Positions 29,589-39,571 of a stretch of 64,000 nt of DNA are shown one piece after another. The translations under genes were made by a program, and so were the position numbers. Below the pieces are notes generated by a model. It was not told where the DNA came from, did no database searches, and saw nothing but the letters and a program-made list of their open reading frames with translations. Origin of the DNA: Rhodobacteraceae bacterium EhC02 (GTDB lineage Bacteria; Pseudomonadota; Alphaproteobacteria; Rhodobacterales; Rhodobacteraceae); assembly GCA_001650895.1 (NCBI GenBank), contig LXYH01000006.1, forward strand, positions 240,485 to 304,484, written 5' to 3'. Numbering within the stretch: position 1 is the stretch's first letter; every line of letters begins with the position of its first letter.

Positions 29589-30038
29589 ATGACCGATCTT
29601 CTGGCCCTGGCCTACCCATGGATCAAGTCGATCCACATCATGGCGGTGATCACCTGGATGGCGGGCATCTTCTATCTTCCCCGTCTGTTCGTCTATCACG
29701 CAGAGCAATCCAGCCCCGGTGACAGTCGCGATCAGATTTTCACGGTGATGGAGTTCAAGCTCTACCGCTACATCATGAACCCTTCGATTATCTTCGTCTG
29801 GGTGTTCGGGCTGTTGCTTGTGATGACGCCGGGCATTGTGGACTGGTCGGCAATCTGGCCTTGGGCCAAGGCTGTCGCTGTTGTCGCGATGACATGGTTC
29901 CACATGTGGCTGGGGAAACGACGCAAGGAATTCGCCGCTGGTGCCAATGTCCTGTCGGGTCGGAACTACCGGATCATGAACGAGGTGCCGACGATCCTGA
30001 TGATCGTGATCGTCATCGCCGTTGTCGTGAAATTCTGA
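29589..30038 (+). CDS. hemJ: Protoporphyrinogen IX oxidase HemJ
   Basis: This 149-residue integral membrane protein oxidises protoporphyrinogen IX to protoporphyrin IX in haem and bacteriochlorophyll synthesis. It has four transmembrane helices; the first holds the conserved histidine in SIHIMAVITWMAGIFYLPRL, and further typical segments are MEFKLYRYIMNPS and WFHMWLGKRRKEF. I chose ATG 29589 because the family starts there; an open frame runs upstream through the candidate origin but does not resemble protein. It is the first gene rightward from the origin. Confidence 0.95.
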   Translation: MTDLLALAYPWIKSIHIMAVITWMAGIFYLPRLFVYHAEQSSPGDSRDQIFTVMEFKLYRYIMNPSIIFVWVFGLLLVMTPGIVDWSAIWPWAKAVAVVAMTWFHMWLGKRRKEFAAGANVLSGRNYRIMNEVPTILMIVIVIAVVVKF

Positions 30039-30082
30039 TCAGAATTGACTTGAGGTCGGGATTTACCTAAAGACTGGTCAAG

Positions 30083-30098
30083 CCGCCCGTCCGGGCGG
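30083..30098. repeat. Short GC hairpin in the rho leader
   Basis: CCGCCCG and CGGGCGG form a seven-base-pair stem about 60 bases before the rho start. No T-run follows, so it is not a standard terminator. It may end the hemJ transcript weakly or belong to the rho leader, which is autoregulated in other bacteria. Confidence 0.4.
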
Positions 30099-30158
30099 AT
30101 GTTTCCACTTGAAAAAAGACCACGTGCCGCGCTTGTGCCCGGTCTGCAGGATATTTCC

Positions 30159-31448
30159 ATGAACGACGATGTCACCCAAACCATCGAACGCCTGAACCTG
30201 TCTGATCTGAAGGCAAAAAGCCCCAAGGATCTTCTGGCGATGGCCGAGGATCTCGAGATCGAGAACGCATCGACCATGCGCAAGGGCGACATGATGTTCG
30301 CCATCCTCAAGGAGATGGCCGAAGAAGGCTGGGAGATTGGCGGCGACGGCGTTCTGGAAGTGCTTCAGGATGGTTTCGGTTTCCTGCGCTCGCCCGAGGC
30401 CAATTATCTTCCTGGCCCCGATGATATCTATGTCTCGCCCGACATGATCCGCCAATACGCCCTGCGCACCGGCGACTCGATCGAGGGTGTCATGAAGGCA
30501 CCCGAAGAAAACGAGCGCTATTTCGCGCTGACCAGTGTGAACTCCATCAATTTCGAGGATCCTGAAAAGGCGCGTCACAAGATCGCCTTCGAGAACCTGA
30601 CGCCGCTTTATCCGGATGAGCGTCTCAAGATGGAAATCGAGGATCCCACGATCAAGGACCGTTCTGCACGGATCATTGATCTGGTGGCACCCATCGGTAA
30701 AGGTCAGCGGTCACTGATCGTGGCGCCGCCGCGCACGGGTAAGACGGTACTGCTTCAGAACATCGCGCATTCGATCGAACGGAACCATCCTGAATGCTAT
30801 CTGATCGTTCTGTTGATTGACGAGCGGCCGGAAGAGGTGACGGACATGCAACGCTCGGTCAAGGGCGAGGTGATTTCCTCGACCTTCGATGAGCCGGCAA
30901 CCCGACATGTCGCCGTGTCGGAGATGGTGATCGAGAAAGCCAAGCGACTGGTCGAACACAAGCGGGATGTGGTCATCCTGCTGGACAGCATCACGCGCCT
31001 GGGCCGCGCGTTCAACACGGTGGTTCCGTCCTCTGGCAAGGTCCTGACCGGGGGTGTCGATGCCAACGCCCTGCAGCGCCCCAAGCGCTTTTTCGGCGCC
31101 GCACGTAATGTGGAAGAAGGTGGATCGCTGACGATCATTGCCACGGCCCTGGTTGATACGGGCAGCCGCATGGACGAGGTGATCTTCGAAGAATTCAAGG
31201 GCACTGGCAACTCCGAGATCGTTCTGGATCGGAAGGTTGCCGACAAGCGCGTGTTCCCGGCCATGGATATCCTCAAGTCCGGCACGCGGAAAGAGGATCT
31301 GCTGGTCGATGCGAAGGATCTGCACAAGACCTTTGTCCTGCGCAGGATTCTGAACCCGATGGGCACCACGGACGCAATCGAATTCCTGATTTCGAAGCTG
31401 AAGCAGACAAAGACAAACGGCGAGTTCTTCGACTCCATGAACTCGTAA
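30159..31448 (+). CDS. rho: Transcription termination factor Rho
   Basis: This 429-residue hexameric RNA helicase ends transcription at rut sites. The N-terminal RNA-binding domain includes [32 protein letters not shown] in its usual form. Walker A is APPRTGKT (189-196) and Walker [11 protein letters not shown]; the Q/R loops follow. I chose ATG 30159 because it gives the normal family N-terminus; an earlier ATG would add 20 unrelated residues. Confidence 0.97.
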   Translation: MNDDVTQTIERLNLSDLKAKSPKDLLAMAEDLEIENASTMRKGDMMFAILKEMAEEGWEIGGDGVLEVLQDGFGFLRSPEANYLPGPDDIYVSPDMIRQYALRTGDSIEGVMKAPEENERYFALTSVNSINFEDPEKARHKIAFENLTPLYPDERLKMEIEDPTIKDRSARIIDLVAPIGKGQRSLIVAPPRTGKTVLLQNIAHSIERNHPECYLIVLLIDERPEEVTDMQRSVKGEVISSTFDEPATRHVAVSEMVIEKAKRLVEHKRDVVILLDSITRLGRAFNTVVPSSGKVLTGGVDANALQRPKRFFGAARNVEEGGSLTIIATALVDTGSRMDEVIFEEFKGTGNSEIVLDRKVADKRVFPAMDILKSGTRKEDLLVDAKDLHKTFVLRRILNPMGTTDAIEFLISKLKQTKTNGEFFDSMNS

Positions 31449-31481
31449 CTTTTTATTTAAAAACAAAAGGTTACATAAAGC

Positions 31482-32768
31482 ATGGACACGATTTTCGCTC
31501 TTGCCACCGCGCAAGGTAGGGCGGGGGTGGCGGTTGTTCGCATTTCTGGTCCTTTAGCCCATGATGCGTGTCGCGGTCTTTGTGGTGATGTGCCTGCACT
31601 GCGTGTCGCCTCGGTGCGGGTTCTGGTTGATGCGAATGATGTCCGGTTGGATGAAGCGCTTGTTCTGGTGTTCGAAGAGGGTGCCAGCTTTACCGGCGAG
31701 AAGGTTGTCGAATTTCACTTGCACGGCAGTATCGCTGTTATAGCGGCGGTTCTGCAGACGCTTGCGTCAATATCTGGATTGCGGGCTGCGGAAGCCGGAG
31801 AGTTTACGCGACGTGCGCTTGAGAATGGCCGCATTGATCTTGCACAGGTCGAAGGACTTGCGGATCTGATTGATGCAGAGACCGAGGCGCAGCGCCGTCA
31901 GGCGCTGCGCATTTTATCTGGGGACCTTGGCAGACTGGCGGAAGGGTGGCGTCGTGACCTGATCCGCGCGGCTGCCCTTCTGGAAGCAACGATAGACTTC
32001 GCCGATGAAGAAGTGCCGGTGGACGTGACCCCCGAGGTTTCAGAGCTTTTGACCGGGGTCAGAATTGCCCTCGCGCGCGAGAGTGATGGCGTCAAGACAG
32101 CCGAGCGTATTCGTTCAGGGTTCGAGGTTGCGATCGTCGGGGCACCCAATGTTGGAAAATCCACGCTTTTGAATGCCTTGGCTGGTCGTGAAGCAGCCAT
32201 CACATCCGAATATGCAGGAACAACCCGGGATGTGATCGAAGTCAGAATGGATATCGGTGGTATTCCTGTGACCCTTCTTGATACTGCTGGCCTTCGCGAA
32301 ACAACGGACGTGATCGAGGAAATCGGAATCCGCCGCGCGCGGGAACGGGCCGCGATGGCGGACCTGCGTGTCTTCCTTGTTGAAGGTGACGCAGCGCCGG
32401 ATATGGTCCCTGAGCCTGATGATATCGTCCTGCGGGCAAAGGCGGATCTTTTGAGCGACAAGGCGGGCGGGGTTTCCGGGATCAGTGGCGAAGGGATCGA
32501 ATCTCTGATAGAGAGTATCAGCAGCAAGCTTTCGCTCAGGTTGGGTTCTCTTGGGGTTGCTACACGCGAACGCCACCGGATCGCCATGCAGCGCGCCGTT
32601 CTTTCGCTGGATGCGGCTGCCGAGAAGCTTGAGCTTGGGCCAGATCTTTATGATCTTGCGGCCGAGGAAGTGCGGCAAGCCGTGCGGGCGCTGGAATCGC
32701 TTGTGGGGCGTGTGGATGTGGAAAATCTGCTGGATGAGATTTTTTCCAGCTTCTGTGTCGGGAAGTAA
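31482..32768 (+). CDS. mnmE: tRNA uridine-5-carboxymethylaminomethyl(34) synthesis GTPase MnmE
   Basis: This 428-residue GTPase works with MnmG to modify the wobble uridine of several tRNAs. The N-terminal tetrahydrofolate-binding domain is followed by a G domain: GAPNVGKS (220-227), GTTRD (246-250) and DTAG (267-270). The fourth GTPase motif, normally NKAD, reads AKAD here, so the first asparagine is missing. The C-terminal FCVGK carries the conserved cysteine. It is followed by mnmG three bases later. Confidence 0.95.
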   Translation: MDTIFALATAQGRAGVAVVRISGPLAHDACRGLCGDVPALRVASVRVLVDANDVRLDEALVLVFEEGASFTGEKVVEFHLHGSIAVIAAVLQTLASISGLRAAEAGEFTRRALENGRIDLAQVEGLADLIDAETEAQRRQALRILSGDLGRLAEGWRRDLIRAAALLEATIDFADEEVPVDVTPEVSELLTGVRIALARESDGVKTAERIRSGFEVAIVGAPNVGKSTLLNALAGREAAITSEYAGTTRDVIEVRMDIGGIPVTLLDTAGLRETTDVIEEIGIRRARERAAMADLRVFLVEGDAAPDMVPEPDDIVLRAKADLLSDKAGGVSGISGEGIESLIESISSKLSLRLGSLGVATRERHRIAMQRAVLSLDAAAEKLELGPDLYDLAAEEVRQAVRALESLVGRVDVENLLDEIFSSFCVGK

Positions 32769-32771
32769 GAA

Positions 32772-34649
32772 ATGTTTCACGTGAAACACTCTGATTTCGA
32801 TGTGGTCGTGGTTGGCGGCGGCCATGCCGGCGCCGAGGCGGCGCATGCAGCGGCACGCATGGGTGTTCGTACGGCGCTGGTGACGTTGCGGCGCGACAGC
32901 ATAGGGGTGATGTCCTGCAACCCGGCTATTGGTGGCCTTGGTAAAGGCCACCTTGTGCGTGAGATCGATGCCATGGATGGCGTGATGGGTCGTGTGGCAG
33001 ATCGTTCCGGGATTCAGTTCCGTTTGTTGAACCGCAGGAAAGGCCCCGCCGTGCAGGGGCCGCGCGCGCAATCGGATCGCAAGATCTATCGCGAAGAAAT
33101 GCAAAGAGAGCTGGGTTTGCTGGAAAACCTGGTGATCGTTGAGGGTGAAGTCACCGACTTCATCATGGATCGCGACCAAGTGCGTGGTGTCAGGCTGGCG
33201 GATGGCGCTGATCTGCATGCGAGTGCCGTGGTGCTGACGACTGGCACATTTTTGCGGGGAGTCATCCATATCGGTAACGTGTCGCGGCCAGGTGGTCGGA
33301 TGGGCGACAAGCCATCTGTCCCTTTGGCGCATCGGATCGACAGTTTCGGTTTGCCCCTTGGCCGCTTGAAGACCGGGACGCCACCGCGCCTTGATGGGCG
33401 CACGATCGCGTGGGATTGTCTGGAGTCGCAGCCCGGGGACGATGATCCAGTGCTGTTTTCCTTCCTGTCAAAATCGCCGCCGTTGCGCCAAGTCGCGTGC
33501 GGGATCACCCATACGAACGCGCAGACCCATGACATCATTCAGAAAAACCTTCAGCGTTCCGCCATGTATGGTGGCCATATCGAGGGTGTCGGCCCGCGAT
33601 ACTGCCCTTCGATAGAAGACAAGGTTGTTCGTTTCGCGGACAAGACTTCTCACCAGATATTCCTGGAGCCTGAGGGTCTCGATGATCACACGGTTTACCC
33701 CAATGGAATATCGACGTCCTTGCCAGAGGATGTTCAGCACGATTATGTCCATTCGATTGTGGGCCTTGAGGATGCAGTGATCCTGCAACCAGGGTATGCG
33801 ATCGAATATGATTATGTTGATCCGCGGGCGCTTGATTTGCGGTTGGCGGTGCGGGACGTTCCCGGCCTTTACCTTGCCGGGCAGATCAATGGCACCACTG
33901 GTTATGAAGAGGCAGCCGCCCAAGGTCTTGTGGCCGGTTTGAACGCCGCCGCCGCCGCTTCGGGGCGTGATCCGGTAACCTTTAGCCGGGCCGATAGTTA
34001 TATCGGCGTGATGATAGACGATCTTGTCTCTCGTGGTGTGGCCGAACCTTACAGGATGTTCACGTCGCGCGCGGAGTTCCGGCTGTCGCTGCGTGCGGAC
34101 AATGCCGATCAGCGCCTGACGCCCAAGGCCTTGGACATCGGTTGCGTCGGGTCTGCGCGGGAAGTTGCTTTTTCAAGGAAGATGGAAGCCTTGAGCGGGG
34201 GCCGGGCTTTGCTGGATCAAAGCAGCCATACACCAAAGTCGCTTATCTCGTTGGGTCTGAGCTTGAATCAGGACGGCGCACGGCGATCCGCGTTTCAGCT
34301 TCTTGCTTATCCGGATGTGACCTTTGATCACCTGGTGCAGCTTGATCCTGGGCTCGCCGAAATCGCGCCCGATATTCGGGAACAGCTGGCCAAGGATGCG
34401 CTTTACGCGACCTATATTGAACGGCAACAGCGCGATGTTGATGCGATGCGGCGGGATGAGATGCAGGAAATTCCTGCGGATTTCGCGTTTTCCGGGATCG
34501 ATGGCCTGTCGAACGAGCTCAAGATGAAGTTGGGCCGTGTGCGCCCTGCGAATCTGCATCAGGCGGCAAAGATTGATGGGATGACGCCCGCCGCGCTGAC
34601 GCTGATCCTTGCAAAACTCCGCCAAGCTCGAAGAGAGAGGCTTGCGTGA
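32772..34649 (+). CDS. mnmG: tRNA uridine-5-carboxymethylaminomethyl(34) synthesis enzyme MnmG
   Basis: This 625-residue FAD-dependent enzyme is the partner of MnmE. The FAD-binding motif [13 protein letters not shown] is near residues 12-24, and [17 protein letters not shown] and [12 protein letters not shown] are family signatures. A parS site covers codons 1-6, so the protein begins MFHVKH. The stop overlaps the rsmG GTG start by 4 bp. Confidence 0.97.
   Translation: MFHVKHSDFDVVVVGGGHAGAEAAHAAARMGVRTALVTLRRDSIGVMSCNPAIGGLGKGHLVREIDAMDGVMGRVADRSGIQFRLLNRRKGPAVQGPRAQSDRKIYREEMQRELGLLENLVIVEGEVTDFIMDRDQVRGVRLADGADLHASAVVLTTGTFLRGVIHIGNVSRPGGRMGDKPSVPLAHRIDSFGLPLGRLKTGTPPRLDGRTIAWDCLESQPGDDDPVLFSFLSKSPPLRQVACGITHTNAQTHDIIQKNLQRSAMYGGHIEGVGPRYCPSIEDKVVRFADKTSHQIFLEPEGLDDHTVYPNGISTSLPEDVQHDYVHSIVGLEDAVILQPGYAIEYDYVDPRALDLRLAVRDVPGLYLAGQINGTTGYEEAAAQGLVAGLNAAAAASGRDPVTFSRADSYIGVMIDDLVSRGVAEPYRMFTSRAEFRLSLRADNADQRLTPKALDIGCVGSAREVAFSRKMEALSGGRALLDQSSHTPKSLISLGLSLNQDGARRSAFQLLAYPDVTFDHLVQLDPGLAEIAPDIREQLAKDALYATYIERQQRDVDAMRRDEMQEIPADFAFSGIDGLSNELKMKLGRVRPANLHQAAKIDGMTPAALTLILAKLRQARRERLA
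32773..32788. other. parS centromere site 1 (in mnmG)
   Basis: TGTTTCACGTGAAACA is a perfect 16-bp palindrome identical to the consensus ParB-binding parS sequence. It lies at the start of the mnmG coding sequence, 3.3 kb before parB, which encodes the expected binder. Confidence 0.95.
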
Positions 34650-35263
34650 ACTCTTTCTCGGCAGAGGATCTCGATGTTTCACGTGAAACATTCGAGAGGC
34701 TCCAGTGCTATGCAGCGCTTCTGGAAAAATGGACGCTCAAGATCAACCTGATTTCGCGATCCACGATTCCGTTTATCTGGTCCCGACATATTCGCGACTC
34801 GCTTCAGGTTTACCGGGCGGGACCCGAGGCCTTTGACAGTTGGGTTGACCTTGGTAGCGGTGGGGGGTTGCCTGGTGTTGTTGTCGCGATTTTGGCAGCG
34901 GAGTCGCCAGCGCAGAAAATGGTTCGATTGGTTGAAAGCGATGGAAGAAAGGCCGCCTTCTTGCGGACCGTTCTGCGAGAGACCGCTGTGCCGGGAACCG
35001 TGATCTGCGAAAGAATCGAGGCACTTGCCCCGCAGGGTGCGGATGTGTTGTCAGCCCGTGCGCTTGCGGACCTCAATACGCTTCTGGGTTTTGCGGCCAG
35101 ACATTTGTCGCCTGCGGGGGTCGCTCTGTTTTCTAAAGGAGCAACCTGGGAAAAAGAGGTTGAAAGGGCGCGTCAGGAGTGGTCATTTTCCTGCGAAGCC
35201 CTTGAGAGTGAGACGGAAAAAGGATCCGTGATCCTGAAAATCGGAGATATTGCACGTGTCTGA
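34646..35263 (+). CDS. rsmG: 16S rRNA (guanine(527)-N7)-methyltransferase RsmG
   Basis: This 205-residue SAM-dependent methyltransferase (GidB) modifies G527 of 16S rRNA; its loss gives low-level streptomycin resistance in other bacteria. The SAM-binding motif is [16 protein letters not shown]. It starts with GTG, overlapping the mnmG stop (GTGA). A second parS site lies in codons 10-16, encoding VSRETF. The stop overlaps parA by 8 bp. Confidence 0.95.
   Translation: MNSFSAEDLDVSRETFERLQCYAALLEKWTLKINLISRSTIPFIWSRHIRDSLQVYRAGPEAFDSWVDLGSGGGLPGVVVAILAAESPAQKMVRLVESDGRKAAFLRTVLRETAVPGTVICERIEALAPQGADVLSARALADLNTLLGFAARHLSPAGVALFSKGATWEKEVERARQEWSFSCEALESETEKGSVILKIGDIARV
34675..34690. other. 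parS centromere site 2 (in rsmG)
   Basis: This is a second exact copy of TGTTTCACGTGAAACA, 1.9 kb from the first and inside the rsmG coding sequence. Several parS sites near the origin are the norm for chromosomal ParABS systems. Confidence 0.95.
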
Positions 35264-36083
35264 CCCGCTTCGTCCACCAGGGCCTCGAATCATCGCCATC
35301 GCGAATCAAAAAGGTGGTGTCGGCAAGACTACCACAACAATCAACCTGGGCGCCGCGCTGGCGAAACTGGGTGTGAAGGTGCTTGTCGTTGACCTTGATC
35401 CCCAAGGCAACGCCTCGACTGGCCTCGGAATCGAGGCTGATGATCGCGAATATACCACTTATGAGCTTTTGCTGGACGATGTCGGGCTTTCCGAAGTGAT
35501 AAAGCCCACGGCGAACGAGGGGCTTTATATCGTGCCGGCAACTGTCGACCTGAGTTCGGCCGATGTTGAGCTTGTGTCGAACGAAAAGCGCAGCTTTCTG
35601 CTGCACGACGCCCTGCGCCAGTTCGCGATGGACGATCTGGCCTTTGATTATGTGCTGATCGATTGTCCCCCTTCGCTGAACCTGCTGACGGTGAATGCAA
35701 TGGTGGCCGCGCATTCGGTTCTGGTTCCGCTTCAGTCAGAATTCTTTGCGCTGGAGGGTTTGTCGCAACTGATGCTCACGATCCGCGAGGTCCGTCAGAC
35801 CGCGAATGAGGGGCTTCGCATCGAAGGTGTTGTGTTGACCATGTATGATATACGCAACAACTTGTCCCAACAGGTCGAAGCCGATGCACGTGAAAACCTT
35901 GGCGAGCTGGTATTCAAGACGATGATCCCGCGCAACGTCCGCCTGTCCGAGGCGCCGTCTTTCGCGAAATCCGTTCTGGATTATGACCCCGAGTCCAAGG
36001 GTGCGCGGGCCTATCTGGACCTGGCCAAAGAGCTTCTGAAAAACCATGGCCGAGCGGCCGTCAACGAGGGTGCAGCAACATGA
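35256..36083 (+). CDS. parA: Chromosome partitioning ATPase ParA
   Basis: This 275-residue deviant-Walker ATPase moves ParB-parS complexes along the nucleoid. The motif KGGVGKTTT (19-27) has the signature lysine, and VVDLDPQGN and YVLIDCPPSLN follow. I chose GTG 35256 because GGAG is nine bases upstream and it yields the usual MSDxxRP start; a TTG two codons earlier is too close to the ribosome-binding site. It overlaps rsmG by 8 bp and parB by 4 bp. Confidence 0.95.
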   Translation: MSDPLRPPGPRIIAIANQKGGVGKTTTTINLGAALAKLGVKVLVVDLDPQGNASTGLGIEADDREYTTYELLLDDVGLSEVIKPTANEGLYIVPATVDLSSADVELVSNEKRSFLLHDALRQFAMDDLAFDYVLIDCPPSLNLLTVNAMVAAHSVLVPLQSEFFALEGLSQLMLTIREVRQTANEGLRIEGVVLTMYDIRNNLSQQVEADARENLGELVFKTMIPRNVRLSEAPSFAKSVLDYDPESKGARAYLDLAKELLKNHGRAAVNEGAAT

Positions 36084-36985
36084 ACGACAAGAAGCCGAAA
36101 ACCCGCGGTCTGGGCCGTGGTTTGTCCGCACTCATGGCTGACGTCTCTGTTCCGGAGGACCGTACCAGTGAATCGGGGCAGGCCCGCCGCCCGGATCTGC
36201 TTGTACCGATTGAGAAAGTCTTTCCGAACCCGCAGCAGCCGCGGCGCAGTTTTGTCGCCGAACAGCTTGAAGATCTTGCTGCCTCCGTGCGTGAAAAGGG
36301 TGTTATTCAGCCCCTGATCGTTCGTCGACGCGCGCAGCAGGAGGGTACCTACGAGATTGTTGCCGGCGAGCGTCGCTGGCGTGCGGCGCAGATGGCGCAG
36401 CTACATGAACTGCCTGTTCTGGTCCGCGACTTCGATGATGTCGAAGTTTTGGAAATTGCGATCATCGAAAACATTCAGCGGGCAGATCTGAACCCGGTTG
36501 AAGAGGCTGTCGGCTACAAGCAGTTGATGGAAAAGTTCGGACACACACAAGAGAAGCTATCGGAGGTTCTTGGGAAAAGCCGCAGCTATATTGCGAACCT
36601 GGTTCGACTGCTGCAGCTTCCGGAAGAGGTTCAGACCTATCTTCGCGAGGGAAAGCTGTCTGCTGGTCATGCCCGTGCCTTGATCACGGCGAAGGATCCT
36701 GCGGCCCTGGCGCGCAAGGTGATCCAGGGTGGTCTTTCGGTTCGTGAGACCGAGCGCCTGGCGAAGGCGGCTGATCTTCCTGCAGGTGGTGGCGAGTCGA
36801 GCACCAAGAAGCGCAGCGCGCCCGAAAAGGACGCGGACACCCGCGCGCTTGAGGGCGATTTGTCGGCGAATCTGGGCATGAAAGTCTCGATTCAGCACGA
36901 TAGCGGGCAGGAGTCGGGTGTGATCTCGATTCGCTATGACTCGTTGGAGCAGCTTGACGATCTCTGCCAGAAGCTTGGGTCCTGA
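36080..36985 (+). CDS. parB: Chromosome partitioning protein ParB
   Basis: This 301-residue CTP-dependent clamp binds parS and spreads. The N-terminal CTPase region has AGERRWRAAQM (GERRxRA motif) and EIAIIENIQRADLNPVEEA (ENxQR motif). A helix-turn-helix is seen in TQEKLSEVLGKSRSYIANLVRLLQLP, and the C-terminal dimerisation segment follows. Its ATG overlaps the parA stop. The parS sites it should bind are 1.4 and 3.3 kb upstream. Confidence 0.96.
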   Translation: MNDKKPKTRGLGRGLSALMADVSVPEDRTSESGQARRPDLLVPIEKVFPNPQQPRRSFVAEQLEDLAASVREKGVIQPLIVRRRAQQEGTYEIVAGERRWRAAQMAQLHELPVLVRDFDDVEVLEIAIIENIQRADLNPVEEAVGYKQLMEKFGHTQEKLSEVLGKSRSYIANLVRLLQLPEEVQTYLREGKLSAGHARALITAKDPAALARKVIQGGLSVRETERLAKAADLPAGGGESSTKKRSAPEKDADTRALEGDLSANLGMKVSIQHDSGQESGVISIRYDSLEQLDDLCQKLGS

Positions 36986-36989
36986 CCGC

Positions 36990-38177
36990 TTAGTTCGTCA
37001 GCAGCTCCGACAGTATGGCGTTCAGCACCATGCGCCCCTGTCGCGTGACGGTGATACGGTCGCCGTCGCTTTCGATCATGCCAAGCTCTGAGAGGTGATC
37101 TAGCCTGTCTTGCGGTAAGGCTTTGCCGGCAAGTGCCGTGTAACGCGACGCATCGACGCCTTCAGCCAGGCGAAGACCCATCATCAGGAACTCACTGGCC
37201 TGATCATCGCCGGACAGGGCGACCCGTTCCTTTTCGCCAAGCGCATCCAGTGTCGTATCCAGCCATTTCTGTGGATTGCTCCAGGCTTCGGTCGCGTGAC
37301 GCTGTCCGTTCAACGTCAGCCTCCCATGTGCGCCCGGACCGATGCCAATATAGTCGCCATAGCGCCAATAGACCCTGTTATGGCGGGATTCGGCCCCAAT
37401 CCTCGCATGGTTCGAGACTTCATAGCTCAGAAAACCAGCATCTTCGCACATGTCCTGCGTTGCCTGATACATGTCAGCAGACAGGTCGTCTGGCGGAAGA
37501 CCCTTCAGTTTGCCTCGTGCATAGCGGTCACCAAAGGCGGTGCCGTCCTCGATCGTCAACTGGTAGAGGGACAGATGATCAACGGCCATGCCAAGCGCTT
37601 GTTTCAGCTCGGTTTTCCAGTCCTGAAGCGTCTGATCCTGGCGGGCATAGATCAGATCGAAACTGACCCGGTCAAAATGACTGCGGGCAATCTCAAAGGC
37701 GGCCATCGCCTCGGATCTCGAGTGAATGCGGCCCAGCCTTTGCAGATCTCTATCGTTAAGTGCTTGAATTCCCATTGAAATTCTGTTGACGCCGGCATCG
37801 GCATAGGCTTTGAAACGGCCAGCCTCGACCGATCCGGGGTTGGCCTCGAGCGTCACTTCCAGGTCGTTGGCCTGAGGCCAGTGTTGTCTGATCCGGTCAA
37901 GCACGCCTGCAACCACATCGGGGTTCATCAGGCTGGGTGTTCCCCCGCCAAAGAAGATCGACGTCAGTACGCGCCCCGGTGTTGCCTGTGCGTAACGGTC
38001 TATTTCCCGCTGGTAGGCGGCCAACCACCGGGTTTGGTCGATGTGGCGTGCGACATGGCTGTTGAAGTCGCAGTAGGGGCATTTGGCCTGACAGAAGGGC
38101 CAATGCACGTAGATGGCGAAGCCGCCCTGTTGCCAATCCTCAGCCAAAGCAGCCTGCAACCAGTTTCCCGAAGGCAT
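36990..38177 (-). CDS. hemW: Radical SAM haem chaperone HemW
   Basis: This 395-residue protein belongs to the HemN-like group now known as HemW, which binds and transfers haem. The radical-SAM cysteines are C29, C33 and C36 in CQAKCPYC, followed by FFGGGTPSL. It lacks the extra N-terminal region of true HemN coproporphyrinogen dehydrogenases. I chose ATG 38177, which overlaps rdgB by 38 bp; a start nearer the CxxxCxxC motif cannot be excluded. It is convergent with parB, only 4 bp apart. Confidence 0.92.
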   Translation of the reverse strand: MPSGNWLQAALAEDWQQGGFAIYVHWPFCQAKCPYCDFNSHVARHIDQTRWLAAYQREIDRYAQATPGRVLTSIFFGGGTPSLMNPDVVAGVLDRIRQHWPQANDLEVTLEANPGSVEAGRFKAYADAGVNRISMGIQALNDRDLQRLGRIHSRSEAMAAFEIARSHFDRVSFDLIYARQDQTLQDWKTELKQALGMAVDHLSLYQLTIEDGTAFGDRYARGKLKGLPPDDLSADMYQATQDMCEDAGFLSYEVSNHARIGAESRHNRVYWRYGDYIGIGPGAHGRLTLNGQRHATEAWSNPQKWLDTTLDALGEKERVALSGDDQASEFLMMGLRLAEGVDASRYTALAGKALPQDRLDHLSELGMIESDGDRITVTRQGRMVLNAILSELLTN

Positions 38178-38745
38178 CGGCACGGTGGCTGATCCGGTTC
38201 TTTTCCCAGCGATCCATTTCACCGAAGGTCTGATCATACCCATCCGGCTGGAAGATCGGGTCGTAACCATGTCCCTGATCGCCGCGCATCGGCCAGACGA
38301 TCTTGCCGGGCATCACGCCCTCAAAGACTTCGTCATGCCCGTCAGGCCAAGCCAGCACAAGGGTGCAGCAGAAGCGGGCGGTGCGCGGCTGTGGCGCGTT
38401 CGCGGCTTCCAGTTCCTCATGGGCGCGGGTCATGGCCATCACGAAATCGCGCCCGTTCGGGGTTTCTGCCCAATCTGCCGTGTAGACTCCCGGTGCCCCA
38501 TCCAGCGCATCGATGGCTATGCCTGAATCGTCCGCCAGCGCGGGCAGGCCGGTGGCCTGCGCCGCGGCATGAGCCTTGATCCTCGCGTTTCCGGCAAAAG
38601 TAGTCTCTGTTTCGTCTGGTTCCGGCAGGTTCAATTCGGCCGCGCCGACGACCGATACCCCAAATGGCACAAGAAGATCAGCGATCTCGTCAAGCTTGCC
38701 CTTGTTATGGGTCGCAACCAGAAGACGATCGCCAGAGAATTTACG
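38140..38745 (-). CDS. rdgB: XTP/dITP diphosphatase (RdgB/HAM1)
   Basis: This 201-residue house-cleaning enzyme removes dITP and dXTP from the nucleotide pool. Family motifs [32 protein letters not shown] and [10 protein letters not shown] are present. ATG 38745 overlaps the rph stop (ATGCGTAA), giving the coupled rph-rdgB-hemW order that is common in alphaproteobacteria. Confidence 0.96.
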   Translation of the reverse strand, partial: RKFSGDRLLVATHNKGKLDEIADLLVPFGVSVVGAAELNLPEPDETETTFAGNARIKAHAAAQATGLPALADDSGIAIDALDGAPGVYTADWAETPNGRDFVMAMTRAHEELEAANAPQPRTARFCCTLVLAWPDGHDEVFEGVMPGKIVWPMRGDQGHGYDPIFQPDGYDQTFGEMDRWEKNRISHRADAFGKLVAGCFG

Positions 38746-39457
38746 CATCGACCGCAGCCCTTTGCGCGGCGACAAGATCCTTCACACCAAGTTCTGCAAG
38801 ATCCAGCAGTTCGTTCATCTGTGCGCGGGAATATGTGGCGCCCTCTGCGGACATCTGAACCTCGATCAACTTGCCGCTGGCCAGCATGATGAAATTGCCA
38901 TCCACACCGGCTTCGCTGTCTTCGGGGTAATCAAGGTCCAGAACGGCCTGACCTGCGTAAATACCGCAAGAAACAGCTGCAACAGGCTCGATCAGGGGGT
39001 CGGTGGTCACCGCGCCTGTCTTCATCAGCTTGTCCACGGCCAGGCGCAGTGCAACCCAACCGCCGGTGATTGACGCGCAGCGTGTGCCGCCATCCGCTTG
39101 GATCACGTCGCAATCAACGGTGATCTGGCGCTCGCCCAGTGCCACGCGGTCAACGCCGGCCCGCAGCGAACGACCGATCAGCCGCTGAATTTCAACGGTC
39201 CGGCCGCCTTGTTTGCCGCTCGCCGCTTCGCGACGCATGCGGCTTGTGGTCGAACGGGGCAGCATCCCGTATTCTGCCGTAACCCAGCCAAGGCCGCTGC
39301 CCTTGATGAAGGGGGGCACACGATCCTCGATCGTTGCGGTACACAAGACATGCGTATCGCCCATCCGGATCATGCAAGACCCTTCGGCATGTTTGGTCAC
39401 GCCGGTTTCAATTGAAATCGGGCGCATTTCGCTTAGTTTTCTGCCTGAGGGGCGCAT
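38741..39457 (-). CDS. rph: Ribonuclease PH
   Basis: This 238-residue phosphorolytic exoribonuclease trims tRNA 3' ends. It begins [20 protein letters not shown] and has the family segment [14 protein letters not shown] and the phosphate-site [13 protein letters not shown]. It is the first gene of the leftward rph-rdgB-hemW operon and diverges from hrcA. Confidence 0.97.
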   Translation of the reverse strand: MRPSGRKLSEMRPISIETGVTKHAEGSCMIRMGDTHVLCTATIEDRVPPFIKGSGLGWVTAEYGMLPRSTTSRMRREAASGKQGGRTVEIQRLIGRSLRAGVDRVALGERQITVDCDVIQADGGTRCASITGGWVALRLAVDKLMKTGAVTTDPLIEPVAAVSCGIYAGQAVLDLDYPEDSEAGVDGNFIMLASGKLIEVQMSAEGATYSRAQMNELLDLAELGVKDLVAAQRAAVDA

Positions 39458-39520
39458 GTCTGGACCTTTCCTGAGTTATCGCCGGGGATACAGTCCAGAC
39501 AGCCCGAAACGCAAGCCTGA

Positions 39521-39549
39521 TTGACCTTTTCCACGCAGGCTCTTTAATG
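39521..39549 (+). promoter_or_regulatory. Possible hrcA-grpE promoter
   Basis: TTGACC at 39521-39526 is a good -35 element, followed 17-18 bases later by TTAATG/TAATGG, a weak -10. The ATG of hrcA is about 24 bases further on. No CIRCE inverted repeat (TTAGCACTC ... GAGTGCTAA) is present here. Confidence 0.3.
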
Positions 39550-39571
39550 GTGTTCCATCAGGAAAGCCGCG

